Of a stretch of 64,000 nt of DNA, positions 41,281-50,502 are shown in pieces. Under the pieces are notes generated by a model. It was not told where the DNA came from, searched no databases, and was given only the letters and a program-made list of their open reading frames with translations. Each line of letters begins with the position of its first letter. Position 1 is the stretch's first letter. Both the position numbers and the translations under genes were made by a program. Source of the DNA: Rhodomicrobium sp. Az07. GTDB taxonomy: Bacteria > Pseudomonadota > Alphaproteobacteria > Rhizobiales > Rhodomicrobiaceae. The stretch lies in NCBI RefSeq assembly GCF_018619475.1, contig NZ_JAHFZG010000016.1:1-64000 (forward strand), in the 5' to 3' direction.

Positions 41281-42135
41281 GTGGGGATTGGACAACGCAG
41301 AAATTCACCCTGCCACTGCGGCAGCGGAAAAAAGTACAAGAATTGTTGTTTAGGAAGAGACAACAAGCCAAGAATACTTGGTGGGACATTCTCCGTCGCG
41401 GAGGACACACTCGTAACAGGTTTCCAGTTTGATGCTAACGGTCGGTTTCAGCTTATGAGCGGGCAAGAAGCAGTTCGCCTAGTTAAACCTACCGCAAATG
41501 AATGGAGGGAAAAGAGAAATGGCAAGCTGTCACGGGTATCTGAAATAGGCATTCCCAGCGATGATATTATCGTTGTTCCGGATTTGGCACTGGCCGACGC
41601 GGACTATATATTCGGCGTTGACACAAACCAGTTGGTGGTTGGGGGACAAAATTACAGCGTTTCTTGTCTGACTTGCGCTACATCGGCAATCGCCCCGGAG
41701 GGGTTTTTAGGTAGCATACAAAGCATAATGGCTGTCGATTTTTGCGACACAGAGTATCAGTCAGAGAGGATAGGATGGGTGTTCGCCATAGAGGCTATAC
41801 TTCGCTCAGGAATTTCGATAGATCAAAAAGTCATTATATGCACTGATCACGACGTAGGATCGCACAGGGATTTAAACGACCGAAGTCAGGCTCTTATTGA
41901 AAGATACGTTCTCCCACTGAATTTTAAAATTGTATATGCGAGAGACAAAGGGATAACGATCCCGAATAAACTAATTTCAGCTTCTCACAAAGGAGCAAAT
42001 AGAGTCGGTTCCTTGATAAAGAGAAATAGACCCTCTCTTCAGTATATAGTTTCATATTTACTTGGTGGGTCGGATGAAAAACCGCGACTTTGGCATTCCA
42101 ATGCCTACAACGAATACTTTTCGGCTAAACCTTAA
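41281..42135 (+). CDS. SEC-C motif protein of unknown function in AT-rich DNA
   Basis: The first 25 residues carry a complete SEC-C zinc motif, CHCGSGKKYKNCC, at about residues 11-23; this motif usually lies at the C-terminus of proteins, so an N-terminal position is unusual. The remaining 260 residues match no family I know. They include acidic clusters (PDLALADADYIFGVDTN, AVDFCDTEY, CTDHDVGSHRDLNDRS) and a basic C-terminal part (HKGANRVGSLIKRNRP). It is AT-rich with A/T-ending codons, unlike its neighbours, suggesting transfer. GTG start with AAGGTG upstream. Its stop overlaps the convergent methyltransferase stop by four bases. A defence or nucleic-acid role is possible but unproven. Confidence 0.75.
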   Translation: MGIGQRRNSPCHCGSGKKYKNCCLGRDNKPRILGGTFSVAEDTLVTGFQFDANGRFQLMSGQEAVRLVKPTANEWREKRNGKLSRVSEIGIPSDDIIVVPDLALADADYIFGVDTNQLVVGGQNYSVSCLTCATSAIAPEGFLGSIQSIMAVDFCDTEYQSERIGWVFAIEAILRSGISIDQKVIICTDHDVGSHRDLNDRSQALIERYVLPLNFKIVYARDKGITIPNKLISASHKGANRVGSLIKRNRPSLQYIVSYLLGGSDEKPRLWHSNAYNEYFSAKP

Positions 42136-43010
42136 GTGTTGTTCGCCTTGAGCGCATCGGCGAGGCGCGCCGTGGCGGAACCGGGCTTCGCGGGCTGCTG
42201 CTGGCTTTCGTGGGGCGACCATCCGCACAGATAGACGATTTCGAACGTCGCGCGCACGCGGCCGTTTTCGCCCGCGAAACGCTCGGCGTAGATCGCCGCC
42301 GCGCGAAACAGCGTGTCGCGCCGCAGGAACCGGCGGGACCGGGCCGCGAGCGGGTTCGCCGCGCCCATCGCCTTCAGGTCGCGCATCAACGCGAGCGCAT
42401 CCGCATAGGTCACGGTGAGTTGCTCCGCGTCGGCGACCGGCAGCGCGAAGCCCGCGCGCTGGAGAAGTCCGCCCATGTCGCGCAGGTCGGCGGTTGGGAA
42501 AACGCGCGGCGATACGCCGCCCGCCGTCTCGCTTTCCGCCAGCATGAACGCCTGACGCAGTTCGATCAGCGTGTCGCCGCCGAGCAGCGCCGCGAGGAAC
42601 AGGCCATCCGGGCGAAGTGCGCGGCGGATCTGGATCAGCGCGCCGGGCAAGTCGTTCGCGAGATGGAGCGACAGCGCAGAGGTGATGAGGTCGAACGCGC
42701 CTTCCTTCAGCGGCAGCGCCTCCGCATCGGCGACGGCGGCGGGCTTCGGGCAGGCTTCGGCGAGGGGCAGCGCAAGCGCAAGCGAGACGGGGGCGAGGCC
42801 GGGGAAGCGCGCGGCGAGCGTGCGGGCCATGACGCCGTGATGCGCGCCGACATCGGCCACGCGCGAGAACTCCCGTCGAACGCCGCCGAGGCGATCCGCA
42901 AGTTCTTCCGCCGCATGCCGGATCAGAAAGTCCGTCGCGGGAAGCGTGCCGGTCGCGCGGGCCAGCGCGCGGCGAATTTGAATGCGGTCGAAAATTCCGG
43001 GGCTGGTCAA
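42132..43010 (-). CDS. Class I SAM-dependent methyltransferase (BioC/NDUFAF5-like)
   Basis: The 292-residue protein opens FDRIQIRRALARATGTLPAT, the start typical of the alphaproteobacterial NDUFAF5-like group, followed by the SAM-binding motif VADVGAHHGVMARTLAAR and FDLITSALSLHLANDLPGAL, then RPDGLFLAALLGGDTLIELR. The eukaryotic homologue hydroxylates an arginine of complex I and BioC methylates malonyl-ACP; which role applies here is unknown. It is divergent from comF, with about 58 bases between the starts, and converges on the SEC-C gene. Confidence 0.85.
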   Translation of the reverse strand: MTSPGIFDRIQIRRALARATGTLPATDFLIRHAAEELADRLGGVRREFSRVADVGAHHGVMARTLAARFPGLAPVSLALALPLAEACPKPAAVADAEALPLKEGAFDLITSALSLHLANDLPGALIQIRRALRPDGLFLAALLGGDTLIELRQAFMLAESETAGGVSPRVFPTADLRDMGGLLQRAGFALPVADAEQLTVTYADALALMRDLKAMGAANPLAARSRRFLRRDTLFRAAAIYAERFAGENGRVRATFEIVYLCGWSPHESQQQPAKPGSATARLADALKANNT

Positions 43011-43068
43011 CGCGTTCGTCCCGGATTAGTATCGATTTTAGACAAATTCATTCTTCCTTGCGTTGCAG

Positions 43069-43854
43069 ATGTTCCAGCCTTTTGCCCGTTTCGCCGCCGA
43101 GGGCCTGCGCTATTCGGCGGACCTCATCCTTCCCGCCGTCTGCGTATCATGCGGCATGCCGGTCACGCGGCACAACCTTCTTTGCGCGAAATGCTGGGGC
43201 GGTCTCGTTCCGATCACCGCGCCGTATTGCGACAGGCTCGGCATCCCGCTTCCCGGCTATGAGGGCAGCGGTCCGCACCTCTCGGCGCAGGCTTTCGCCG
43301 AACCGCCCGTTTTCGACCGCGCCCGGGCGGCCTGCGTTTACGGCGGCGTCATCCGTAAACTCGTCGTGCGGTTCAAGTTCGAGGACCGGCACGAGCCACT
43401 GCCTCTGTTTCTCCGGCTGACGCGTGAGGCGGGGCGCGATCTCATGGCCGACGCGGATTTGATCGTGCCCGTGCCGCTGCACCGGTTCCGGCTCCTGCAA
43501 CGCCGCTTCAACCAGTCGGCGCTGCTGGCGCAGGGGCTCGCGCGCGCGTCGGGCGTTCCTGTCTCGGTCATGGCGTTGAAGCGGACCAAGCGGACGAAGG
43601 CGCAGGTCGGCCTTCAGCACGACGCGCGGCGGAAAAACGTGGCCGACGCGTTCAGCGTAAGCGCGGGCGGGCGCCGCGCCGTGGCCGGCAAGCGCGTGCT
43701 GCTCGTCGACGATGTCATTACCACCGGAGCCACCGCCAACGCCTGCGCGGCGGCGCTTCTTGCGGCGGGTGCGCGCGCTGTGGACGTGCTTGCGGTCGCG
43801 CTTGTCTGGCACGGTGCGGCCGCTTTCCTTGACGAAGGCGGCGATGTGCTTTAG
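43069..43854 (+). CDS. comF: ComF family phosphoribosyltransferase-like protein
   Basis: ComF proteins are linked to DNA uptake and recombination but are widespread in non-competent bacteria. The 261-residue product has the N-terminal zinc-ribbon-like Cys pairs (CVSCGMP and CAKCWGG), the DLIVPVPLHRFRLLQRRFNQ block, and the PRPP-binding loop VLLVDDVITTGATANACAAAL. ATG 43069 is preferred; an upstream TTG is in frame. grxC follows 76 bases later on the same strand, as is usual in alphaproteobacteria, so they probably form an operon with the amidase that comes next. Confidence 0.92.
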   Translation: MFQPFARFAAEGLRYSADLILPAVCVSCGMPVTRHNLLCAKCWGGLVPITAPYCDRLGIPLPGYEGSGPHLSAQAFAEPPVFDRARAACVYGGVIRKLVVRFKFEDRHEPLPLFLRLTREAGRDLMADADLIVPVPLHRFRLLQRRFNQSALLAQGLARASGVPVSVMALKRTKRTKAQVGLQHDARRKNVADAFSVSAGGRRAVAGKRVLLVDDVITTGATANACAAALLAAGARAVDVLAVALVWHGAAAFLDEGGDVL

Positions 43855-43930
43855 CTGACGCTCCCGGCTCTGGACCAGCAGCGCCTTCCACACCATCTGC
43901 TTGCGGTTCTGAAGAGCCAGGAAACAAAAC

Positions 43931-44185
43931 ATGCAGCCAGTGACCATCTACACCACGCCGTCCTGCCCCTATTGCCGCCGCGCGAAGGCGCTTCTTGCCC
44001 GCAAGGGCGTGGCTTTCGACGAAATCGACGTGTCGGACCGGACGAAGCGCGCCGCGATGTCCGAACTCGCGGGCGGACGCACCTCCGTTCCGCAGATCTT
44101 CATCGGATCGCGACATATTGGCGGATGTGACGACCTTCATGCCTTAGATGCGAAAGGCGAACTTGATCGTCTGCTGCAAAGCTGA
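43931..44185 (+). CDS. grxC: Glutaredoxin 3
   Basis: This 84-residue dithiol glutaredoxin has the active site CPYC at residues 12-15, the cis-proline segment TSVPQIFIG and the glutathione-binding GGCDDLHALD. It reduces disulfides with glutathione in the cytoplasm. It lies between comF and the nitrilase-family gene in a conserved alphaproteobacterial order. The length is standard. Confidence 0.95.
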   Translation: MQPVTIYTTPSCPYCRRAKALLARKGVAFDEIDVSDRTKRAAMSELAGGRTSVPQIFIGSRHIGGCDDLHALDAKGELDRLLQS

Positions 44186-44222
44186 ACAAAATAGACAGAC
44201 TAACGAAGGAGCAGGCAAGAGC

Positions 44223-45095
44223 ATGGCCGAAAGAGATCCGTTTCGAGTGGGCCTCGTTCAGATGCGAGCGGGGAAAGACGTTCGAGATAATCTTCTGGAG
44301 GCGGAAGCGCTGATACGCGACGCGGCTCGCAAGGGCGCGCATTACATTCAGACGCCGGAAAACACGCTTCTGATGGAGGTGGACGCGTCGCACCTCATCG
44401 AAAAGATCTCTCCCGAGGCGGAAACGGAAGGCGTGGCGCACTTTGCCCACCTCGCAAAGACGCTGCGCGTGTGGCTGCATGTCGGCTCCATCGCGGTGAA
44501 GGTCGGCGAGGACAAGGCGGCGAACCGCGCGTTCCTGTTCACGCCGAACGGCGAAATCGTGCTCCGCTACGACAAGATCCACATGTTTGACGTCGATCTG
44601 CCGAGCGGCGAATCCTACCGCGAATCCGCCACCTTCATTCCCGGCACGCGGGCCTATGTGGCGCAGCTTCCGTGGGGCGCGCTCGGCGTTGCCACCTGCT
44701 ACGACATCCGCTTCCCGGAGCAATTCAAGGCGCTGGCCATGGCGGGGGCGAGGTTTCTTACCGCCCCGTCGGCCTTTACCAAGGTCACGGGCGAGAAGCA
44801 TTGGCATACGCTTCTTCGCGCGCGGGCTATCGAAAACGGTTGTTTCGTGTTCGCCGCCGCGCAGGGCGGACGCCATGCGAACGGGCGCACGACGTTCGGG
44901 CACAGCCTGATCATCTCGCCATGGGGTGAAATCATCGCCGAGGGCGACACCGATCCGGGCGTGATCGTCGCCGACATCGATCCGGCGGAAGTTGACCGCG
45001 TGCGCGGCCGCATCCCGGCGCTCGATCATGCGCGCGATTTCGAGGTGAGCGTTGTGGAGATGCCAAGGGGCGCGACGCTTCAGGCTGTCGGCTGA
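44223..45095 (+). CDS. Carbon-nitrogen hydrolase (Nit1/Nit2-like amidase)
   Basis: The 290-residue cytoplasmic enzyme has the Glu-Lys-Cys triad of the nitrilase superfamily: Glu46 in QTPENTLLM, Lys118 in RYDKIHMFDV and Cys159 in GVATCYDIRFPE. The VDLPSGESYRESATF loop and PSAFTKVTGEKHWHTLLRARAIEN are typical of the Nit branch, whose members hydrolyse deaminated glutathione or omega-amides. Proximity to grxC would fit a role in glutathione repair. A GAAGGAG sequence lies upstream of the ATG at 44223. The next gene starts ten bases after the stop. Confidence 0.9.
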   Translation: MAERDPFRVGLVQMRAGKDVRDNLLEAEALIRDAARKGAHYIQTPENTLLMEVDASHLIEKISPEAETEGVAHFAHLAKTLRVWLHVGSIAVKVGEDKAANRAFLFTPNGEIVLRYDKIHMFDVDLPSGESYRESATFIPGTRAYVAQLPWGALGVATCYDIRFPEQFKALAMAGARFLTAPSAFTKVTGEKHWHTLLRARAIENGCFVFAAAQGGRHANGRTTFGHSLIISPWGEIIAEGDTDPGVIVADIDPAEVDRVRGRIPALDHARDFEVSVVEMPRGATLQAVG

Positions 45096-45105
45096 CGCGC
45101 ATCCC

Positions 45106-45621
45106 ATGAACGACTGGCGCGCCTTCTTCCGGCTGCTCGAATCGCTCGGCATCGCATCCGAGACGGTGGAGCACGAAGAGGTGCATACGGCGCAGGGGCT
45201 CGCGAACCGCGATGTTTCGCGCTGGGAATTTCCGGTCAAGAATATCGTGGTCGAGGACAAGGCGAAGCAGCTTTACCTCGTCACGATGCACCTGCTCACG
45301 CCGCCGCTGGATCTGAAGACACTCGCGAAGCAACTCGGCGCGGACGGGCGCTTTTCCTTCGCTTCGCCGGAGACGATGGGCGCGGCTCTGAAGGTGCTGC
45401 CCGGCAGCGTGTCGCCTTTCGCGTTGGTGAACGATACGGAACGGCGCGTCCGCCCGGTTTTCGATGAACGCATGCGCGCGTCGAAAACGGTCAGCGCTCA
45501 TCCGCTCGTCAATATCATGACGACGACGATCGCCATGGGCGAACTGATGCGCCTCATCAGCTTGAACGGACATGAACCGCTCTGGTGCGCACTTCCGCTG
45601 AAGCCCCCGCCGGAATCATGA
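45106..45621 (+). CDS. ProX/YbaK-type aminoacyl-tRNA deacylase
   Basis: The 171-residue product matches the free-standing prolyl-tRNA editing family (PrdX/ProXp, related to YbaK): VEHEEVHTAQGLANRDVSRW, the Lys-containing FPVKNIVVEDKAKQLYLVTM, LGADGRFSFASPETMGAALKVLPGSVSPFALVND. Such proteins hydrolyse mischarged alanyl- or cysteinyl-tRNA-Pro in trans. It starts ten bases after the amidase gene and probably shares its transcript. The ATG at 45106 gives the standard N-terminus. Confidence 0.88.
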   Translation: MNDWRAFFRLLESLGIASETVEHEEVHTAQGLANRDVSRWEFPVKNIVVEDKAKQLYLVTMHLLTPPLDLKTLAKQLGADGRFSFASPETMGAALKVLPGSVSPFALVNDTERRVRPVFDERMRASKTVSAHPLVNIMTTTIAMGELMRLISLNGHEPLWCALPLKPPPES

Positions 45622-45864
45622 TGCCTTCGTGGAGCGGTAATGCCAACCGCAGCCTGAACGCGAAAGCCATGCCGCAGCGGTGTGCGTCACGGGGACGCGG
45701 AATATGCAAATGGCATAAAATTGCGCACAAGTGCGACTTGCCCGTTTCACAAGCAGATTTACTGTGAAAGGATGAAACTTATAATGCGTCGCGCGTGACT
45801 TTTCCGCCTATCCTGTCAACGCGCTCTTAATCCGTCGAACCAACCAAAAAAGGAGTTTGCATTC

Positions 45865-46773
45865 ATGGCCCTTTCCCGCTGGGTAATCGGTATCGCCCTG
45901 TTTGCAATGCCAGGCCTCGTTCAGGCTGAAGAGTTGACCGGTACACTGAAAAAAATCAAGGACACCGGGACCATCACCATCGGCTATCGTGAAACGTCAA
46001 TCCCGTTCTCGTATCTGGGCGCGGAAAACAAGCCCGTCGGCTTCGCGATGGACATCTGCGAAAAAGTCGTCGACGCGGTGAAGAAGGAACTGAAGGACGA
46101 CAGCATCAAGACGAACTACGTTGCTGTTACATCCTCCACGCGCATCCCGCTCATCGCCAACGGCACCGTTGACCTCGTTTGCGGTTCGGCGACCAACAAC
46201 GCCGAACGTCAGAAGCAGGTGTCCTACACCAACTCGCACTACCTCTCCGAAAGCAAGTACGTCACGAAGAAGGCCAGCAAAATCAACTCGATTGCCGACC
46301 TGAAGGGCAAGACGGTCGTTTCGACGGCGGGCACCACGAACATCAGGCAGCTCAACGAACGCAACCAGGCGGATAATCTCGGGCTGACGATCCTGACCGC
46401 CAAGGATCACGCCGAAGGCTTCCTGATGGTCGAGACCGATCGCGCCGTCGCCTTCGTGATGGACGACATCCTCCTCGCGGGCCTTGCCGCCAACTCGAAG
46501 GACCCGAGCCTCTACGTGGTTTCCACGGACTCGTTCTCCAAGGCGGAGCCTTACGGCATCATGATGCAGAAGGGCGATGAGCCGTTCAAGAAGGTCGTCG
46601 ACTCCGCAACCGCGGAAATCTACAAGACAGAAGGCAAGGCGCTCTACACGAAGTGGTTCCAGAGCCCGATCCCGCCGAAGAATATCAACCTGAACCTCCA
46701 GCTTTCGCCCGCACTCGCGAAACAGTTCGAAGCACCGCTCGATGCGGCCGATCCTGACGCGTACAACCGTTAA
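45865..46773 (+). CDS. gltI: Glutamate/aspartate ABC transporter, periplasmic binding protein
   Basis: First gene of a complete gltIJKL-type operon. The 302-residue protein has a signal peptide (MALSRWVIGIALFAMPGLVQ, cut after QAE or before it) and a type 3 solute-binding fold: TITIGYRETSIPFSYLG, GFAMDICEKVVDAVK, IPLIANGTVDLVCGSATNNAER, and KTVVSTAGTTN. The Arg in SATNNAER and the Asp in VMDDILLAG are where GltI-type proteins grip the amino acid. AAGGAG lies upstream of the ATG. A TATAAT sequence at 45780-45785 could be the -10 element, though its -35 partner is weak. Confidence 0.93.
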   Translation: MALSRWVIGIALFAMPGLVQAEELTGTLKKIKDTGTITIGYRETSIPFSYLGAENKPVGFAMDICEKVVDAVKKELKDDSIKTNYVAVTSSTRIPLIANGTVDLVCGSATNNAERQKQVSYTNSHYLSESKYVTKKASKINSIADLKGKTVVSTAGTTNIRQLNERNQADNLGLTILTAKDHAEGFLMVETDRAVAFVMDDILLAGLAANSKDPSLYVVSTDSFSKAEPYGIMMQKGDEPFKKVVDSATAEIYKTEGKALYTKWFQSPIPPKNINLNLQLSPALAKQFEAPLDAADPDAYNR

Positions 46774-46829
46774 TCGCATCGCGAGGCGCTTCGGCGCCTC
46801 GCTTTCATTAGCAGCGCGGGGGCGAAGCC

Positions 46830-47564
46830 GTGGACAAGGTCGTCGACTGGTTCAGCATCTTCTGGCAGGAGTCCGCGGAGGGAACCGGCACTTATGCCTA
46901 CACCCTTCTGCTCGGCCTTCAGTTGACCCTCGAAATTTCGGTGATCGCGGCGGTCGTGGCCTTCGTGATGGGGTCCATCGTCGGCGTTTGCCGCACGCTG
47001 CCCTCACCGCTCGCGCGGCGTCTGAGCGGCGGCTATGTCGAGTTCTTCCGCAATATCCCGCTGCTCGTCCAGTTGTTCCTCTGGTACTTCGTGCTGCCCG
47101 AGCTTCTGCCGCGCGACATCGGCATGTGGCTGAAGCAGGTTCCCTACTCGAATTTCTACACGGCGGCATTCGGGCTTGGCTTGTTCACGTCCGCACGCGT
47201 GGCGGTGCAGCTTTCGGCGGCGATCACGTCCATGCCGCGCGGCCAGAAGCTGGCGGCAACGGCGCTCGGCCTCACGACGCGGCAGAGCTACACCAGCGTG
47301 CTGCTGCCCATGGCTTACCGTATCGTGTTTCCACCGCTGACGTCGGAGCTTCTCAATCTCATCAAGAACTCGTCCGTCGCGCTGACCATCGGCGTGGCGG
47401 AGCTGACGCAAAGCGCGCGCAACATGGACAGCTACACGTTCCAGACATTTCAGGCTTTCACGGCGGCAACGCTGATCTACCTCGCGCTTAATATCCTGGT
47501 GACAATGGTCATGCGGCGGATCGAGCACGGCGTCGCCGTTCCCGGCATGCTCGTGGCGAAGTGA
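46830..47564 (+). CDS. gltJ: Glutamate/aspartate ABC transporter, permease GltJ
   Basis: The 244-residue inner-membrane permease belongs to the polar amino acid HisMQ family, with about five helices and the cytoplasmic EAA loop (SMPRGQKLAATALGLTTRQSYTSVLLPMAYR) that docks on the ATPase. YVEFFRNIPLLVQLFLWYFV is the usual early helix of GltJ. Translation starts at GTG 46830. It pairs with gltK, eight bases downstream, to form the heteromeric channel. Confidence 0.92.
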   Translation: MDKVVDWFSIFWQESAEGTGTYAYTLLLGLQLTLEISVIAAVVAFVMGSIVGVCRTLPSPLARRLSGGYVEFFRNIPLLVQLFLWYFVLPELLPRDIGMWLKQVPYSNFYTAAFGLGLFTSARVAVQLSAAITSMPRGQKLAATALGLTTRQSYTSVLLPMAYRIVFPPLTSELLNLIKNSSVALTIGVAELTQSARNMDSYTFQTFQAFTAATLIYLALNILVTMVMRRIEHGVAVPGMLVAK

Positions 47565-47571
47565 GGTAGCG

Positions 47572-48264
47572 ATGTTCTCGAACTTCGACTTTCAGGTCAT
47601 CATCGACGCGCTGCCCTACCTGTTCCTTGAGGGCATGGTCTTCACGCTGAAGCTGACGCTTCTCGCGGCGCTCTTCGGCACCATCCTGGGCACGATCCTA
47701 GCGCTCATGCGCCTGTCGGGTGTATGGCCGCTGCCTCAGATCGCAGGCACCTATGTGAACTTCGTGCGTTCACTGCCGCTGCTGCTCGTGATCTTCTGGT
47801 TCTTCTTCCTCGTGCCGTTCATCGCGCAGAAGATCGTGGGCTCGCCGCGACCGATCCCCATCGATCCATTCCTCACCGCGCTGATCACCTTCAGCCTGTT
47901 CGAAGCGGCCTACTTCTCGGAGATCATGCGCGCGGGCATCCAGTCCCTGCCGAAAGGTCAGGTCGCGGCGGGCTATGCGCTCGGCCTGAGCTATCCGCAG
48001 GTGATGCGGCGCATCGTGCTGCCGCAGGCCTTCCGCAACATGCTGCCGGTTCTGCTGACGCAGACCATCGTATTGTTTCAGGATACCTCCCTCGTCTATG
48101 TGCTGTCGCTGAATGACTTCCTCGGCATCGCGGGCAAGATCGGCCAGCGCGACGGGCGCCTCACGGAGATGTATCTTTTCGTGGCGCTCGTCTATTTCCT
48201 CATTTCCTTCGCGGCCTCGCAGGCGGTTCGACGCTTGCAGGTGCATACGGCAATCATTCGGTAG
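47572..48264 (+). CDS. gltK: Glutamate/aspartate ABC transporter, permease GltK
   Basis: The 230-residue second permease has the same fold: [22 protein letters not shown] and the EAA loop [41 protein letters not shown] Shine-Dalgarno lies five bases before the ATG. The gene lies between gltJ and gltL with short gaps, so the operon is intact. Confidence 0.93.
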   Translation: MFSNFDFQVIIDALPYLFLEGMVFTLKLTLLAALFGTILGTILALMRLSGVWPLPQIAGTYVNFVRSLPLLLVIFWFFFLVPFIAQKIVGSPRPIPIDPFLTALITFSLFEAAYFSEIMRAGIQSLPKGQVAAGYALGLSYPQVMRRIVLPQAFRNMLPVLLTQTIVLFQDTSLVYVLSLNDFLGIAGKIGQRDGRLTEMYLFVALVYFLISFAASQAVRRLQVHTAIIR

Positions 48265-48274
48265 GGCTTTCCTC

Positions 48275-49063
48275 ATGAACACGGCAGCGACAACGCCGAA
48301 TTCGGCCGCGAAACAGTCCTCCGGCGTGCCTGTCATTGAGATGATCGGCGTCAGCAAATGGTACACGCCGGAATTTCAGGTGCTCGATTCCTGCTCGACA
48401 TCGGTACAGAAGGGCGAGGTGGTCGTTGTTTGCGGGCCGTCCGGCTCCGGCAAATCCACGCTCATCAAATGCGTGAACGCGCTTGAACCGTTTCAGCAGG
48501 GCGACATCTTCGTCGAGGGCGTGAAGGTGAACGACCGCGCGACGGATCTGCCGAAACTTCGCTCACGCATCGGCATGGTGTTCCAGAACTTCGAGCTTTT
48601 CCCGCATCTCACCATCATGGAGAACCTCACGCTCGCGCAGCGCAAGGTGCTGAAGCGCGGCAAGGACGAAGCCGACGCGAAGGCGCGGAAACTGCTCCAG
48701 CGCGTCGGTCTTTCCGATCAGGCGCCGAAATATCCCGGCCAGCTTTCGGGCGGGCAGCAGCAGCGCGTTGCCATCGCCCGCGCGCTCGCCATGGACCCGG
48801 TTGCCATGCTTTTCGACGAGCCGACATCCGCGCTCGACCCGGAGATGGTGAGCGAAGTGCTCGACGTGATGGTGGAGCTTGCGCGCGAGGGCATGACGAT
48901 GATGGTCGTCACGCATGAAATGGGATTTGCGCGTAAAGTTGCGGATCGCGTTATCTTCATGGATTTGGGCGCTATCGTCGAAGACGTGCCCACGGAAGAT
49001 TTTTTCGGCAGTCCGCGCTCCGAGCGCGCGCAACTCTTCCTCTCCAAAATCCTTTCACATTGA
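48275..49063 (+). CDS. gltL: Glutamate/aspartate ABC transporter, ATPase GltL
   Basis: The 262-residue cytoplasmic ATPase has Walker [10 protein letters not shown] (about residues 54-62), the Q-loop [12 protein letters not shown], signature [15 protein letters not shown] and Walker [14 protein letters not shown], followed by the switch His in VVTHEMGFA. It closes the gltIJKL operon. About 18 extra N-terminal residues precede the usual start, but the ATG at 48275 is the first after the gltK stop and no better start is visible. Confidence 0.93.
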   Translation: MNTAATTPNSAAKQSSGVPVIEMIGVSKWYTPEFQVLDSCSTSVQKGEVVVVCGPSGSGKSTLIKCVNALEPFQQGDIFVEGVKVNDRATDLPKLRSRIGMVFQNFELFPHLTIMENLTLAQRKVLKRGKDEADAKARKLLQRVGLSDQAPKYPGQLSGGQQQRVAIARALAMDPVAMLFDEPTSALDPEMVSEVLDVMVELAREGMTMMVVTHEMGFARKVADRVIFMDLGAIVEDVPTEDFFGSPRSERAQLFLSKILSH

Positions 49064-49077
49064 AACGGTAGAAGTTA

Positions 49078-49112
49078 CAGGCGTTAACTTGGTCATCAGC
49101 GGCTAACGCCTG
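49078..49112. terminator. Hairpin between gltL and the convergent small gene
   Basis: CAGGCGTTA and TAACGCCTG are exact inverted repeats around a 17-base loop, located 15 bases after the gltL stop and ten bases beyond the stop of the minus-strand small gene. It lacks a T-run, so a bidirectional terminator role is inferred from position. Confidence 0.4.
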
Positions 49113-49121
49113 CCGGGCTCG

Positions 49122-49274
49122 CTACTTCTTCTTTGCTGGCCGCTGCGAAAGAGCTGAACCCGCCGCGGTTTTTGTCTTCTTGCTTGCGTCGTCCTTGCCC
49201 AGCACTTTTCCCGCTGCGGATGCGGCCTTTTCACTGGTTTCGCCCGACGTTTTTTCCTTGCTCGACTTTGCCAT
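49122..49274 (-). CDS. Small basic Lys/Ala/Ser-rich protein, 50 residues
   Basis: The product reads MAKSSKEKTSGETSEKAASA and ends ALSQRPAKKK. It is hydrophilic, rich in Lys, Ala, Ser and Thr, and probably unstructured, with some resemblance in composition to small nucleoid or histone-H1-like peptides. A GAGGA Shine-Dalgarno five bases upstream of the ATG supports translation. A longer frame exists, but it starts without a ribosome-binding site. No family is assigned. Confidence 0.55.
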   Translation of the reverse strand: MAKSSKEKTSGETSEKAASAAGKVLGKDDASKKTKTAAGSALSQRPAKKK

Positions 49275-49548
49275 GAGATCCTCGCTTCCCGAAGCCGCGC
49301 TCAATGCGCTTGCATTGGAACACAACGCCCGGCGGGAAGAGTCGTTCACGGATTTCGGTCGGGAGATGCCTCAAATTTGCTTTGCGGGATCGATGCGGCG
49401 TCACCACGTCCCGGCTCGAAGCTGTCGCCTCCTTCGTTTCCCCGGTTGACACCGCGCCTCGCGGGGTGGACACCGAAGCCGGTCTTGAAAAAGCGCGCAA
49501 AATCCGTGCAAGGTGTTGGCGCGCCGGTTCGGCGAAACAGGTAGAGTG

Positions 49549-50460
49549 ATGACATCCATTTCCACGGCCGCGACGGCTAGGCCCGCGAAGATCGCCTATC
49601 AGGGCGAACCCGGCGCGAATTCGCATATTGCCTGCATCAATTACGACGCGTCGCTCGAACCGTTCCCCTGCGCCACATTCGAGGAAGCGCTGCTCGCGGT
49701 GAAGCATCGCGCGGTTCGCTATGCGCTGATCCCGGTGGAGAATTCGGTCGCGGGCCGCGTCGCGGACGTGCATTACCTCCTGCCTAATTCCGGCGTGCAT
49801 ATCGTCGGCGAGCATTTCGAGCGCATCTATCACCAGCTCATGGCGCTGCCCGGCGTGGATTTGTCCGCGCTGAAGACGGTTCACAGCCACACACAAGCGC
49901 TCGGCCAGTGCCGCACCGCGATCCGGAAGCTCGGCCTGCGCCCCGTTCCCGAGGCCGACACGGCCGGGTCGGCGCGCATGGTTGCCGAAGACGGCGATCC
50001 GACAAAGGCGGCCATCGCCTCGAAGCTCGCCGCCGATATTTACGGGCTGCGCATCCTGAAGAGCGATATCGAGGACGCCGCGCACAATACGACGCGCTTC
50101 CTTGCGCTCGCCGATGAAGCGGTGATGCCCGCGTCCGGCAACGGCCCGACGCTGACCACGTTCATTTTCCGCGTCCGCAATGTGCCGGCGGCGCTCTACA
50201 AGGCGCTCGGCGGCTTCGCCACGAACGGCGTGAACATGACGAAGCTCGAGTCCTATCAGCCGGAAGGCAGTTTCAGCGCAACCATGTTTTATGCCGACGT
50301 CGAAGGCCACCCGGAAGATCGCCCGCTCAAGCTTTCGCTTGAGGAACTGGCGTTCTATTCGACAGAGGTCGTTGTGCTCGGCACCTATCCCGCGAGCCCG
50401 TTTCGCGAGACGTTGAGAAGGGCGCCGGTGGACGACGAACCGCGCAGGCTCGCGCGGTAG
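49549..50460 (+). CDS. pheA: Prephenate dehydratase
   Basis: PheA converts prephenate to phenylpyruvate in phenylalanine synthesis. The 303-residue enzyme is monofunctional, with no chorismate mutase domain. The catalytic domain shows IAYQGEPGANSHIAC, YALIPVENSVAGRV, and the key Thr-Arg-Phe in AAHNTTRFLALAD. The C-terminal ACT domain (GALY/K region: VPAALYKALGGFATNGVNMTKLES) binds phenylalanine for feedback inhibition; the ESRP motif reads ESYQ. The gene is alone here, but hisC-tyrC lies 9 kb downstream on the same strand. Confidence 0.94.
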   Translation: MTSISTAATARPAKIAYQGEPGANSHIACINYDASLEPFPCATFEEALLAVKHRAVRYALIPVENSVAGRVADVHYLLPNSGVHIVGEHFERIYHQLMALPGVDLSALKTVHSHTQALGQCRTAIRKLGLRPVPEADTAGSARMVAEDGDPTKAAIASKLAADIYGLRILKSDIEDAAHNTTRFLALADEAVMPASGNGPTLTTFIFRVRNVPAALYKALGGFATNGVNMTKLESYQPEGSFSATMFYADVEGHPEDRPLKLSLEELAFYSTEVVVLGTYPASPFRETLRRAPVDDEPRRLAR

Positions 50461-50502
50461 GCGTCGCGACGGCTTGCGTGGCCGGGAATGATGGGCGCCG
50501 AC

